Assembly (NCBI GenBank): GCA_001897995.1
Contig: MKRV01000233.1
Location: 1 to 49,438 of the forward strand
Direction: 5' to 3'
DNA from: Alphaproteobacteria bacterium 65-37
GTDB lineage: Bacteria > Pseudomonadota > Alphaproteobacteria > Reyranellales > Reyranellaceae
DNA: 49,438 nt
Shown here: in pieces, positions 41,408-49,438 of the stretch
Position numbering within the stretch: position 1 is the first letter of the stretch
Layout of the letters: each line of letters begins with the position of its first letter
Position numbers and translations under genes: made by a program
The notes under the pieces: generated by a model
What the model was told of the DNA's origin: nothing
Seen by the model: the letters and a program-made list of their open reading frames with translations, nothing else
The model's database searches: none

Positions 41408-42040
41408 CTACGCCGCCAGCGCGACCACCGGACTCCAAAGGGCCGGCCCCTTGAGTTGACCCGCGGCGCGGATGCGGCTCAGACTGTCGGCCGAGACCTC
41501 AAGGTATCCTGCCACGGCGCGTGAGCGGCCGAACGCCTTGGGCTGCCCCAGCCGGCGTAGTGGCCACGAGGCGCGCCGCAGGATGCGCTCCATAAGCACG
41601 TCAGTGACGGTGACGATATCGGTCAGCCCCCGAGACAGGCCGAACTCGACCATACCGGCGAACAGCTCGTAGGTCGCCTTGGCGATGCCCTGACCACCGA
41701 GCGGACCCGCATGATCAGGATCGAGGCCGAAACGGCTGCTTTCCCAGACGACGGGGCTCGCCGGTGCGGTTGCTCCGTCCAGAAGCGCTGCGAACGTGTC
41801 GCGCAGCATGGTGGGCCCGGTAGTCGGCAGCAGCCGCACGCAACCGCTGACCGTGCCATCAGCACTTCGCAGTAGCAGGTAGCAGGGGTGGAGCGCGTCG
41901 AACTCGTCGACCTCCATGTCGCCGGCGGCTTGGACGTCCCAGTCCAGCCGCTGCTTGAAGATGCGGTAGCGCAACCGGTGCATGTCGGCCAGTTCGTCGA
42001 GATGGCTGCCATAGCTGTCGCTCGTGATGAGCTGGATCAT
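41408..42040 (-). CDS. traI: TraI, LuxI-type acyl-homoserine-lactone synthase
   Basis: 210 residues from ATG 42040 (GGAGGC upstream on the minus strand). All conserved LuxI residues are seen: RYRIFKQRLDWDVQ (Arg, Phe, Trp), MEVDEFDALHPCYLL (Asp/Glu), GCVRLLPTTGPTMLRDTF (Arg), VWESSRFGLD (Glu, Arg). Makes an AHL from S-adenosylmethionine and acyl-ACP; the signal activates TraR and hence transfer. A lux-type dyad 57-78 bases upstream implies positive feedback. Lies directly downstream of traR, as in ICEMlSymR7A (traR1-traI1). Confidence 0.95.
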   Translation of the reverse strand: MIQLITSDSYGSHLDELADMHRLRYRIFKQRLDWDVQAAGDMEVDEFDALHPCYLLLRSADGTVSGCVRLLPTTGPTMLRDTFAALLDGATAPASPVVWESSRFGLDPDHAGPLGGQGIAKATYELFAGMVEFGLSRGLTDIVTVTDVLMERILRRASWPLRRLGQPKAFGRSRAVAGYLEVSADSLSRIRAAGQLKGPALWSPVVALAA

Positions 42041-42096
42041 CGTCGCCTCCTGAAAGAAGATGTCTGCCGATGTGGAGGCATGACGAGCATTTGGGC

Positions 42097-42118
42097 ACCC
42101 TGTATAGTTGAACAGGGT
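42097..42118 (-). promoter_or_regulatory. lux/tra-type box upstream of traI
   Basis: Perfect inverted repeat ACCCTGT-N8-ACAGGGT, close to the LuxR-family consensus half-site (ACCTGT/ACAGGT). It lies 57-78 bases before the traI start. Confidence 0.75.
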
Positions 42119-42127
42119 TGCGATTCT

Positions 42128-42847
42128 CTACCGCACCCTGGATGCGGCGAGGCGTGCAATCGCCTGATGAAGGGAGAAGACGCCGAGCTTTGATTTCGCA
42201 TTCTCGAGGTGGAACGTGACCGTACGCTGGGTAATGCTCAGGATGCGACCTATCTCCCACGCCGACTTCCCCGCGGCCGACCATTCGAGGCATTGGTACT
42301 CGCGCGGCGACAGCGCCACGCCATCTACGACACGGTCCGGTTGGAGCTTGCGGCTGGCGCTGGCGTGAAAATACAGCGCCATGAGCTGGAGAACTCGGCG
42401 GTGCGTTTCGACGCGCCGTTTGAACGTTGCGCTCTGTTCGTCGGAAGCGAACGTTACCGCCGCCACGGGACCACGTCCATCATGGATGGGAATGGTGAAC
42501 CCGTAACGAATCCCGAATGTCGCCGCTTCCTCGAAGAGCTGGCGCTGAGCGTTGGAGTGGCTTCCTGAATCGATGCTGCTTCCCCATTCAAACGGCTCGG
42601 TTACTTTCAGGGCTTGGCGAATGACGGGATCCAGCCGCTCGTAGTGATTGCTCAGATAGTGCTCAGTCCAGGGTCGTGGATAGGTTGAGATTAGGCGCGC
42701 TGTGTCGTTCTTTCGATGCGGCAGGCAAAGATAGGCGAAGCAGGACAGCTCAAGCGCGGCCGCCGCCCTCGACATGACGGCATTGAACGCGGGTTCGTGA
42801 GCGGACTCTGCCAAACCGTCGATGAAGGTTTGGAAGATGCGATGCAT
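42128..42847 (-). CDS. traR: TraR, LuxR-type quorum-sensing regulator
   Basis: 239 residues. N-terminal autoinducer-binding domain with the conserved Trp/Tyr/Asp/Trp set: STYPRPWTEHYLSNHYERLDPVIRQALKVTEPFEWG, then FGIRYGFTIPIHDGRGPVAAVTFAS. C-terminal LuxR helix-turn-helix: LSPREYQCLEWSAAGKSAWEIGRILSITQRTVTFHLENAKSKLGV. Full length, all functional residues present. Together with the AHL made by the neighbouring TraI it should activate traI and, through the fseA circuit, excision; the QseM-like protein would block it. Confidence 0.94.
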   Translation of the reverse strand: MHRIFQTFIDGLAESAHEPAFNAVMSRAAAALELSCFAYLCLPHRKNDTARLISTYPRPWTEHYLSNHYERLDPVIRQALKVTEPFEWGSSIDSGSHSNAQRQLFEEAATFGIRYGFTIPIHDGRGPVAAVTFASDEQSATFKRRVETHRRVLQLMALYFHASASRKLQPDRVVDGVALSPREYQCLEWSAAGKSAWEIGRILSITQRTVTFHLENAKSKLGVFSLHQAIARLAASRVR

Positions 42848-43118
42848 TTAAGACCGCCGTTCAGGCCCGAACCCGACGTCCATGATTGTCATCCAGAGTC
42901 CGACCATCTTCGCCCATCGAACGTGGGCGGTAGGCAACGAGCGATTGATGAGGAGTGTACTTGATCATCAGAGTGAGCCCAAGAACCCACGCGTCTACGA
43001 CAAGGCGCACTACGGATGATTGCCCCGTGTGATGTGGTGTAGGTCAGTAGCAAGCCCAAGATACGATCAACCATCGCGATAGCCTTCATTGCCAAAACGA
43101 ACTTGTCGGCCTTCTCAA

Positions 43119-43284
43119 GGCCGACAGCCTTGCTGGTTGAAAGGCCGCAGTAGGCATTTTCCCGAGGACTGCTGAGCTCGACAAACACAGTCTTCGACTC
43201 GATCCGGCGCAGCCACGCGCGGACTGTTTTGGCAGCCAACTCCGGCCCATTGCCAGATCGGGTAATGCCTCGGAGTGCCATCAA
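43119..43284 (-). pseudogene. IS3-family transposase (OrfB) remnant
   Basis: On the minus strand ITRSGNGPELAAKTVRAWLRRIESKTVFVELSSPRENAYC matches the integrase-core region of IS3/IS407-type OrfB (typically SDNGPEF...SPWENGY). Only this ~50-residue piece is recognisable; downstream sequence in the same frame (to 42889) is not transposase. Marks an old insertion at the edge of the phosphite cargo. Confidence 0.7.
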
Positions 43285-43334
43285 CGAACCATCAAATCGG
43301 CGAGCGTTTCGATGATGAGAATGCTGGATGTCAT

Positions 43335-43351
43335 AATTGTTTAATGCAATT
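43335..43351. promoter_or_regulatory. Candidate LysR-type operator upstream of ptxD
   Basis: AATTG-TTTAATG-CAATT, a perfect 5-bp dyad that contains the LysR T-N11-A pattern (ATTG-N7-CAAT), 53 bases before the ptxD ATG. Binding by PtxE is inferred. Confidence 0.45.
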
Positions 43352-43404
43352 GAACTAGAAGGTCAATCACAACACGAAATACCCTATATACTAGGAAGAG
43401 CTTG

Positions 43405-44415
43405 ATGGCCAGTACGGTCGTAGTAACCAATCGCGTTCATGATGAAGTGATCGCGTATCTCGAATCACATGCAACGGTAATCGCCAACAATGACGATTTG
43501 CCGTGGGATCGTGCAACGCTTAGAGCGAACTGTTCGAAAGCGGACGCGATGCTCGCCTTTATGACGGACATCGTCGACGACGCTTTCCTTAACGACTGTC
43601 CGTCCGTGCGCATGGTTGCATGCGCTCTCAAAGGTTACGACAATTTTGATGTCGCGGCGTGCACTCTCCGCGGTGTGACGGTGAGCATCGTCCCAGATCT
43701 ACTCACCGAACCGACGGCTGAACTCGCGATTGGTCTGATAGTTGCGCTCGGGCGACGTTTGCTTGATGGCGATCGTCTTATTCGGACTGGTTCGTTTCAG
43801 GGATGGCGTCCGATCTTGTATGGCAGGGGATTGTCTGGTTCGCGAGTTGGTATTCTTGGCGTTGGTGTTGTTGGGCGAGCAATCGCACGCAGATTGCGGT
43901 GCTTCGGTGCGGACCTTTACTACTACGACAACTCTGGTCCAATTGCGGAAGAACACGAACTCGGTTTGACGTTTCTGGAATTGGAAGAGCTGCTACGCAG
44001 CAGCCACTACGTAGTGCTTGCGGTCCCTCTTAATCCGACATCGCGCCATCTAATTTGCCGTGAGACGCTTGCACTCATGCGGCGGGACGCTCTTCTAGTG
44101 AACGTAGGGCGCGGCTCCGTCGTGGATGAGCGGGCCGTAGCTGAGGCACTGACTCTAGGTCGCCTAGGCGGATACGCGGCTGACGTGTTCGAAATGGAAG
44201 ATTGGGCGCTTGCTGATCGGCCGAAAGGCATTGACCAACGGCTAATCGATTTGCGCGACCGGACTGTTTTCTCTCCGCATCTAGGGTCCGCAGTTGATGA
44301 CGTTCGGAGAGAAATTGAACTCAGCGCCGCGCGCAATATTGTTCAGTTCCTTGCGGGAGACCTTCCTGTCAATGCCCTCAACACAACCGAACGCGCGTCC
44401 CGGTTTGGGTCGTGA
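43405..44415 (+). CDS. ptxD: Phosphite dehydrogenase PtxD
   Basis: 336 residues from ATG 43405 (AGGAAGAG upstream), the same length as Pseudomonas stutzeri PtxD. NAD-dependent D-2-hydroxyacid dehydrogenase fold; oxidises phosphite to phosphate with NAD+. Sequence features match PtxD rather than general 2-hydroxyacid dehydrogenases: CALKGYDNFDV with K76, F52-M53, GSFQGWRPILYG (W134, Y139), nucleotide motif GVGVVG (152-157), acidic D175 after the second strand, which favours NAD+ over NADP+, GRGSVVDE with R236, ADVFEMEDWALADRP with E265, and SPHLGSAV with H292 and S295. These are the catalytic and substrate residues reported for PtxD (K76, R237, E266, H292). First gene of the cargo. Sure of the assignment; kinetics unknown. 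Confidence 0.93.
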   Translation: MASTVVVTNRVHDEVIAYLESHATVIANNDDLPWDRATLRANCSKADAMLAFMTDIVDDAFLNDCPSVRMVACALKGYDNFDVAACTLRGVTVSIVPDLLTEPTAELAIGLIVALGRRLLDGDRLIRTGSFQGWRPILYGRGLSGSRVGILGVGVVGRAIARRLRCFGADLYYYDNSGPIAEEHELGLTFLELEELLRSSHYVVLAVPLNPTSRHLICRETLALMRRDALLVNVGRGSVVDERAVAEALTLGRLGGYAADVFEMEDWALADRPKGIDQRLIDLRDRTVFSPHLGSAVDDVRREIELSAARNIVQFLAGDLPVNALNTTERASRFGS

Positions 44416-44582
44416 TCGGAGATATCGTAACTGAGTTGTGCAGATGCAACGTCAATTTTTCCTGTTCGCGAGTCCGCCCCCAGTTTCTGGCATCGCGCGG
44501 CTCAACTGGGATTCGCAGACTATCGGTGGTGCGAAGTAGAAGTATGAGTGCTCGATATTTCACAGCATAAGGAGAAACGTTC

Positions 44583-45452
44583 ATGATCACGCCTGACCAG
44601 ATCAATGAATACAAGCAAAAAGGATTTGTCGTTCTCCACGACATTCTGACATCTGTCGAGATTGCGCGCATGGAAGCGGACCTAGAATCGTTCTTGAGCC
44701 GCCAATCCGACGGCAAAGAGCGGCATGAATATTTGGAAATCGAACGCGATCCCGGCGGTCAGGAAACAGGCACATTCCGACGGATCAATCATCCACACCG
44801 GATTCTTGAGACGGTGGCTGAGTTTTCACGCTCTCAAAAATTGATCGACATCATGACGCCAATACTTGGCCCGAACGTCAGGCTGCACAATAGCAAGATA
44901 AATTTGAAGTTGCCCAGCGGAGCTCCTGTGGAGTGGCATCAGGATTGGGCATTCTATCCGCACACAAACGACGATTTTCTGACTGTCGGCGTGCTATTGG
45001 ACGACGCGAGTGATTTCAATGGAGGCATGCTCTGTATTCCTGGAAGTCATCGGGGCGCGGTATATGACCATCGAAACTCGATTACCGGAAATTTCTGCCA
45101 CGCGATCGAGTCTCCCGAAAGCAAATTGAACCTCGCAAATGCAGAAGGGCTCTTTGCCAGGAAGGGATCACTTACCCTTCACCATGTGAGAACCTTGCAT
45201 GGATCAGGGCCCAATCACTCCAACAGCGCGCGTCGGCTACTGTTGATTGGGTACGCTGCGGCGGACGCGTGGCCCTTGCTCGGAGTTTCCCGGTATGACG
45301 AGTTCGAAAGAGCGATGGTGTCGGGGAAATCGACAGTTTTCCCGCGAATGGAAGCCCTTCCTCTAACTGTTCCATTTCCAATCTCGCGATTTGGCGATCA
45401 AATTTTTGAAAGTCAGCGTGAACTTCAAAAATCCCATTTCGTGAGCGCTTGA
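44583..45452 (+). CDS. htxA: 2-oxoglutarate/Fe(II) dioxygenase, PhyH family; probable hypophosphite dioxygenase HtxA
   Basis: 289 residues, AAGGAG before the ATG. PhyH (phytanoyl-CoA dioxygenase-like) fold: iron ligands H119-x-D121 in VEWHQDWAFYPHTND and H206 in TLHGSG; R217/R218 eleven to twelve residues later would bind 2-oxoglutarate. Known relatives in phosphorus metabolism are HtxA, which oxidises hypophosphite to phosphite, and PhnY, which hydroxylates phosphonates for PhnZ. The context (directly behind ptxD, ahead of a phosphite-type ABC importer, no phnZ in the window) favours HtxA, whose product is the PtxD substrate. Linkage of htxA with ptxD is known from Alcaligenes faecalis and others. 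A PhnY-like activity remains possible. Confidence 0.72.
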   Translation: MITPDQINEYKQKGFVVLHDILTSVEIARMEADLESFLSRQSDGKERHEYLEIERDPGGQETGTFRRINHPHRILETVAEFSRSQKLIDIMTPILGPNVRLHNSKINLKLPSGAPVEWHQDWAFYPHTNDDFLTVGVLLDDASDFNGGMLCIPGSHRGAVYDHRNSITGNFCHAIESPESKLNLANAEGLFARKGSLTLHHVRTLHGSGPNHSNSARRLLLIGYAAADAWPLLGVSRYDEFERAMVSGKSTVFPRMEALPLTVPFPISRFGDQIFESQRELQKSHFVSA

Positions 45453-46668
<1,216 letters not shown>

Positions 46669-46739
46669 GCACTGTTTCGGGGCGGTCCTGCGAGAGAGAC
46701 CGCCCCGACTTTCGCAAAGCCCGAGGGGGAGATAGTCCC

Positions 46740-47609
46740 GTGAAGTCGTCGTTTCGCTATCAAGAGCCGCGCTTCGAGTTGTTGCGACGGGACAATCTCG
46801 TCAAGACGTTGCTCCTCGTCGTGTGCGCGGCCTTCTTTGTCGTCTTCTGGCGCGAGTCCCAGATCGACTTCGAGAAACTTGCGCGCGGCCTACCAAAGAT
46901 CGCGTCGTGGACCGTGCAGATGTTTCCGCCAAACATACAGAATATCAACGAAATCTTGCGGGCGGCATTTGAGACCTTGGCGATGGCGACGACGGGAACA
47001 TTCTTCGCCCTCATTTTCGCGGTTCCACTCGCCTTCCTCGGTGCACGCAACACGACGCCACACCCGGTCGTTTACCACGCCGCCCGCTGGATACTGAACA
47101 TCACCCGTGGAACGGAAACGTTGGTGTTCGCCCTGATATTCACGGCTGCCATCGGTTTCGGTCCATTTACCGGAGTTCTCGCGATCGCATTTCACATGAT
47201 GGGCGCGATCGGCAAGATGCTGGCGGAAGTAATCGAGCCGGCTGAGCAGGGACCAATGGATGCGATGGCCCTCACCGGTGCCAGCCGCATCAAAGTATTG
47301 CGATATGCGCTGTTGCCGGATGTCATGCCAAACTTTGTCGCCGTTACGCTGTACATGTGGGAGTTTAGCGTACGTACATCGACCATTCTTGGCATCGTCG
47401 GTGCTGGCGGCATCGGACAAACGCTCAAGAATACGATCGATTTACTCGACTTTCCGCAAATGATCACCGTTCTTGCCGTCATATTAACGATGGTAACCCT
47501 GATGGACATGCTCAGCGATGCGTTGCGGAGGCGGATTTTACAAGACCGCGCGGCTGGACAGACTATCGCCCCTCGCCGCCTCTCCGAGGAGGTACCAAAT
47601 CGTGCCTAA
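46740..47609 (+). CDS. ptxC: Phosphite/phosphonate ABC transporter permease
   Basis: 289 residues from GTG 46740, preceded by AGGGGGAG. PhnE-type permease with about six membrane helices: LLLVVCAAFFVVFW, a block LAMATTGTFFALIFAVPLAFLGARNT, FALIFTAAIGFGPFTGVLAIAFHMMG, and MITVLAVILTMVTLMDML. The EAA loop that contacts the ATPase is EQGPMDAMALTGASRIKVLRYALLPDVMP. Overlaps ptxA by eight bases. Gene order here is binding protein, permease, ATPase, whereas the classical P. stutzeri cluster is ptxA-ptxB-ptxC. Confidence 0.88.
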   Translation: MKSSFRYQEPRFELLRRDNLVKTLLLVVCAAFFVVFWRESQIDFEKLARGLPKIASWTVQMFPPNIQNINEILRAAFETLAMATTGTFFALIFAVPLAFLGARNTTPHPVVYHAARWILNITRGTETLVFALIFTAAIGFGPFTGVLAIAFHMMGAIGKMLAEVIEPAEQGPMDAMALTGASRIKVLRYALLPDVMPNFVAVTLYMWEFSVRTSTILGIVGAGGIGQTLKNTIDLLDFPQMITVLAVILTMVTLMDMLSDALRRRILQDRAAGQTIAPRRLSEEVPNRA

Positions 47610-48435
47610 TGAAACGCTCGTTCAATCCAAACAGTCGTCGACTAACTATTATGTCTCCGCCGATAGCTCTGTCAGTCACGAGGTCATCCTGCGGGTGCGC
47701 AATCTCGGTAAAGACTACGGTGGACGGGAGGTTTTGCGGCGGATCTCGTTCGATGTCGATAGGGGTCAGTTCATGGTGGTGCTAGGCCCGAGCGGCTCCG
47801 GCAAATCGACCCTGTTCCGTTGCATCACACGTTTGACCGAGCCGAGCGACGGCACGATCCATTATGAGGACGCATGCGTAAATACGCTCAATCAGGCTGA
47901 GTTGGCGCGCCTGCGCTGCAGCATTGGGTTCGTGTTCCAACAGTTTAACTTGGTCAAGCGGCTGACTGCTCTCGACAATGTATTGGCTGGTTGTCTGGGT
48001 CGCACTCCGCTGTGGCGCGTCATGCTGCGGCGCTTTACCCACCAGGATCGTCAAATGGCGTTGGGGTGTCTTGACGCTGTCGGGATGCTCGAGTTTGCTT
48101 ATCGACGTGTCGACGGACTGTCGGGTGGCCAACAACAGCGTGTCGCGATTGCGCGCACTTTGGCGCAGGACGCCCACATCATCATCGCCGACGAACCCAT
48201 TGCCAGTCTTGACCCGGAATCGGCGCTTCAGGTCATGCAAATTTTGAAACGTGTGGCACGCGAACGCGGAATCACCGTCTTGTGCAGCCTGCATCAAGTT
48301 GATCATGCACTGCGAATGGCAGATCGAGTTATCGGCATGAATGACGGAAAAATTCTACTTAACAAACCAACACAAGAAGTCACTCCCGACGATACCCGCA
48401 CGATTTACATGAGAGTGGCCGAGGCTGCCGATTGA
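47602..48435 (+). CDS. ptxA: Phosphite/phosphonate ABC transporter ATPase
   Basis: 277 residues from GTG 47602, with a strong GAGGAGG ribosome-binding site inside the end of ptxC; longer in-frame starts would lie within ptxC. ABC motifs intact: Walker A GPSGSGKST near 61-69, Q-loop VFQQFN, signature LSGGQQQRVAIAR, Walker B IIIADEPIASLD, H-loop CSLHQVDHA. PhnC-like. Energises uptake through PtxC. Its normal length and the intact motifs mean the importer should be functional. Confidence 0.9.
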   Translation: MPNETLVQSKQSSTNYYVSADSSVSHEVILRVRNLGKDYGGREVLRRISFDVDRGQFMVVLGPSGSGKSTLFRCITRLTEPSDGTIHYEDACVNTLNQAELARLRCSIGFVFQQFNLVKRLTALDNVLAGCLGRTPLWRVMLRRFTHQDRQMALGCLDAVGMLEFAYRRVDGLSGGQQQRVAIARTLAQDAHIIIADEPIASLDPESALQVMQILKRVARERGITVLCSLHQVDHALRMADRVIGMNDGKILLNKPTQEVTPDDTRTIYMRVAEAAD

Positions 48436-48526
48436 AAAGGCTTCTCTTCGCCCCACCCCATAGTTGTCCTTGTTAGCGTTGGCAATTGCCATACGCAGAG
48501 GTTCTAACACAAATGAACTTTCACAA

Positions 48527-49381
48527 ATGAACCTGGAATTCTTGCGGTCATACCTGGCGGTCATTCGCAGCGGCAGTTTCAACGCGGCTGCTCGTGAGCT
48601 AGGCATCGCACAGCCAACTGTTTCACAACATGTTAAGAAGCTTGAAGAGAGCGTGGGTCACACGCTCGTGTTACGCAGTTCCAGTGGTTGTACGATCGCA
48701 TCTAAGACAGAAGCTTTTGTGCGCCACGCAGAGGCGCTATTGCGGCTTGCCGATCTCGCTCAAAATGCGCTCCATAATCCCTCGATCCTCGTTGGGGCAA
48801 GCTCAAACATAGGAACTTATTTGCTTCAGCCGTATTTGAAAGAATTCCGCGATGCCAATCAAAGTCGCCTTGCCCTCGATGTGGTACTCGGACCAAATCC
48901 GGACATCGCCCGCAAACTCGAGCAAGGTGAAATCGATGTTGCGACTATGGAGTGGTGGGATTCTCGTCCGGGCTTTGTGGCGCGCACGTTTCGGACTGAA
49001 CCTCTGGTCGTAATCGCCCCACCGACACATCCATGGGCGAAGCGATCCCATATCAGTCCTGCCGAACTGTTGGATCAGCCAATGATCGGCGGGGAACTTG
49101 GTACCGGGACGGGGCGAATCCTTCAGGATATCCTCGGATCAAACGCGAAGCACCTGCGGATTGTGATGAGCCTTGGGAGCACGGAAGCTGTCAAACGCGC
49201 GGTGCGAGCCGGACATGGCATTTCGATCGTTTTCGAGAGTGCCATCGCTGACGAGGTACGTAGTGGGGCTTTGGTCGTCGTGCCAGTTCGTAGGGCGAAG
49301 ATAAAAAAGGACCTTTATGTCATCCATCGTCGCGGTCTACCGCAAGAAAGTATCATAGTGCAATTCGCGAATGGTCTTTGA
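48527..49381 (+). CDS. ptxE: LysR-family regulator, probable PtxE
   Basis: 284 residues from ATG 48527; upstream in-frame TTG 48464 would add residues without LysR character. Winged helix NLEFLRSYLAVIRSGSFNAAARELGIAQPTVSQHVKKLEESVGHTLVLRSSSG, then effector domain with VGASSNIGTYLLQPYLKEFRDAN and the LysR fold to the end. In P. stutzeri ptxE is the last gene of the ptx cluster and encodes a LysR regulator thought to act on it; here too it ends the cluster in the same direction. A direct repeat CACAAATGAAC (48508-48518 and 48523-48533) spans its start region. Confidence 0.78.
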   Translation: MNLEFLRSYLAVIRSGSFNAAARELGIAQPTVSQHVKKLEESVGHTLVLRSSSGCTIASKTEAFVRHAEALLRLADLAQNALHNPSILVGASSNIGTYLLQPYLKEFRDANQSRLALDVVLGPNPDIARKLEQGEIDVATMEWWDSRPGFVARTFRTEPLVVIAPPTHPWAKRSHISPAELLDQPMIGGELGTGTGRILQDILGSNAKHLRIVMSLGSTEAVKRAVRAGHGISIVFESAIADEVRSGALVVVPVRRAKIKKDLYVIHRRGLPQESIIVQFANGL

Positions 49382-49438
49382 GGTCGTGTCCCAGGACGTG
49401 GTGTAACTGGCGGGAGCAAGGCCGCGAGCGAGCGCGCT
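49382..49438 (+). other. Right edge of the window
   Basis: 57 bases behind ptxE without a readable gene. The sequence GGTCGTGTCCCAGGACGTGGTG directly after the stop (shown in part: GGTCGTGTCC) hints at the end of an insertion sequence, but the element itself would lie outside. Confidence 0.25.

Larger units (their letters stand above)
42848..43404 (+). other. 557-bp boundary region between traR and ptxD
   Basis: Contains the IS3-type transposase remnant (minus strand, 43119-43284), the ptxD promoter region, and the AT-rich dyad at 43335-43351. Base composition drops from GC-rich to nearly balanced along this stretch. Confidence 0.6.

Overview
The window looks like the interior of an integrative and conjugative element (ICE) of an alphaproteobacterium of the order Hyphomicrobiales (rhizobia, Bradyrhizobium or Xanthobacter type). 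The reasons are high GC, the typical rhizobial ICE backbone (strawberry-notch protein, DUF7146/Toprim, DUF2493, RadC, DUF736, DUF2285, DUF2840, TraF, DUF3363 relaxase, TraG, Trb type IV secretion, TraI/TraR), and alphaproteobacterial LexA boxes (GTTC-N7-GTTC). No integrase or attachment site is visible, so both ICE ends lie outside the window.

Layout. 1-6.4 kb: backbone genes, starting inside a strawberry-notch helicase-like gene. Two ~150-bp leader regions in front of the DUF2493 and DUF736 genes share a secondary structure with compensatory base changes. 6.6-12.4 kb: first accessory island, holding a LexA-box three-gene unit, an HNH nuclease, two orphan genes, and a divergent pair of SRAP (YedK/HMCES-like) genes, one of which has lost its start codon and the other its catalytic Cys. 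12.5-14.7 kb: the excision and transfer switch as known from ICEMlSymR7A: QseC-like repressor, QseM-like antiactivator, an FseA-like activator split by a +1 frameshift, and an RdfS-like excisionase. 14.8-18.7 kb: DUF2840, TraF peptidase, lytic transglycosylase, relaxase. 18.8-27.6 kb: second accessory island between relaxase and traG, made of four co-directional genes (PD-(D/E)XK protein, GIY-YIG protein, AddB-like nuclease, AddA-like helicase-nuclease); a plausible undescribed defence system. 28.0-40.2 kb: traG, a ribbon-helix-helix gene and trbBCDEJ-(trbK-alt)-LFGI plus DUF2274. 40.2-42.8 kb, minus strand: LysR, a LysR fragment, the AHL synthase traI with a lux-type box, and the LuxR regulator traR.

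43.4-49.4 kb: third cargo, visibly poorer in GC. It reads ptxD - htxA-like - ptxB - ptxC - ptxA - ptxE. PtxD keeps the catalytic residues of phosphite dehydrogenase, the second gene is a 2-oxoglutarate/Fe(II) dioxygenase of the PhyH family (best guess hypophosphite dioxygenase), the next three form an ABC importer of the phosphonate/phosphite class, and the last is a LysR regulator. Together they would import reduced phosphorus, oxidise hypophosphite to phosphite and phosphite to phosphate, and so let a host live on P(+1)/P(+3). The quorum-sensing-controlled transfer machinery next to it would spread this trait.
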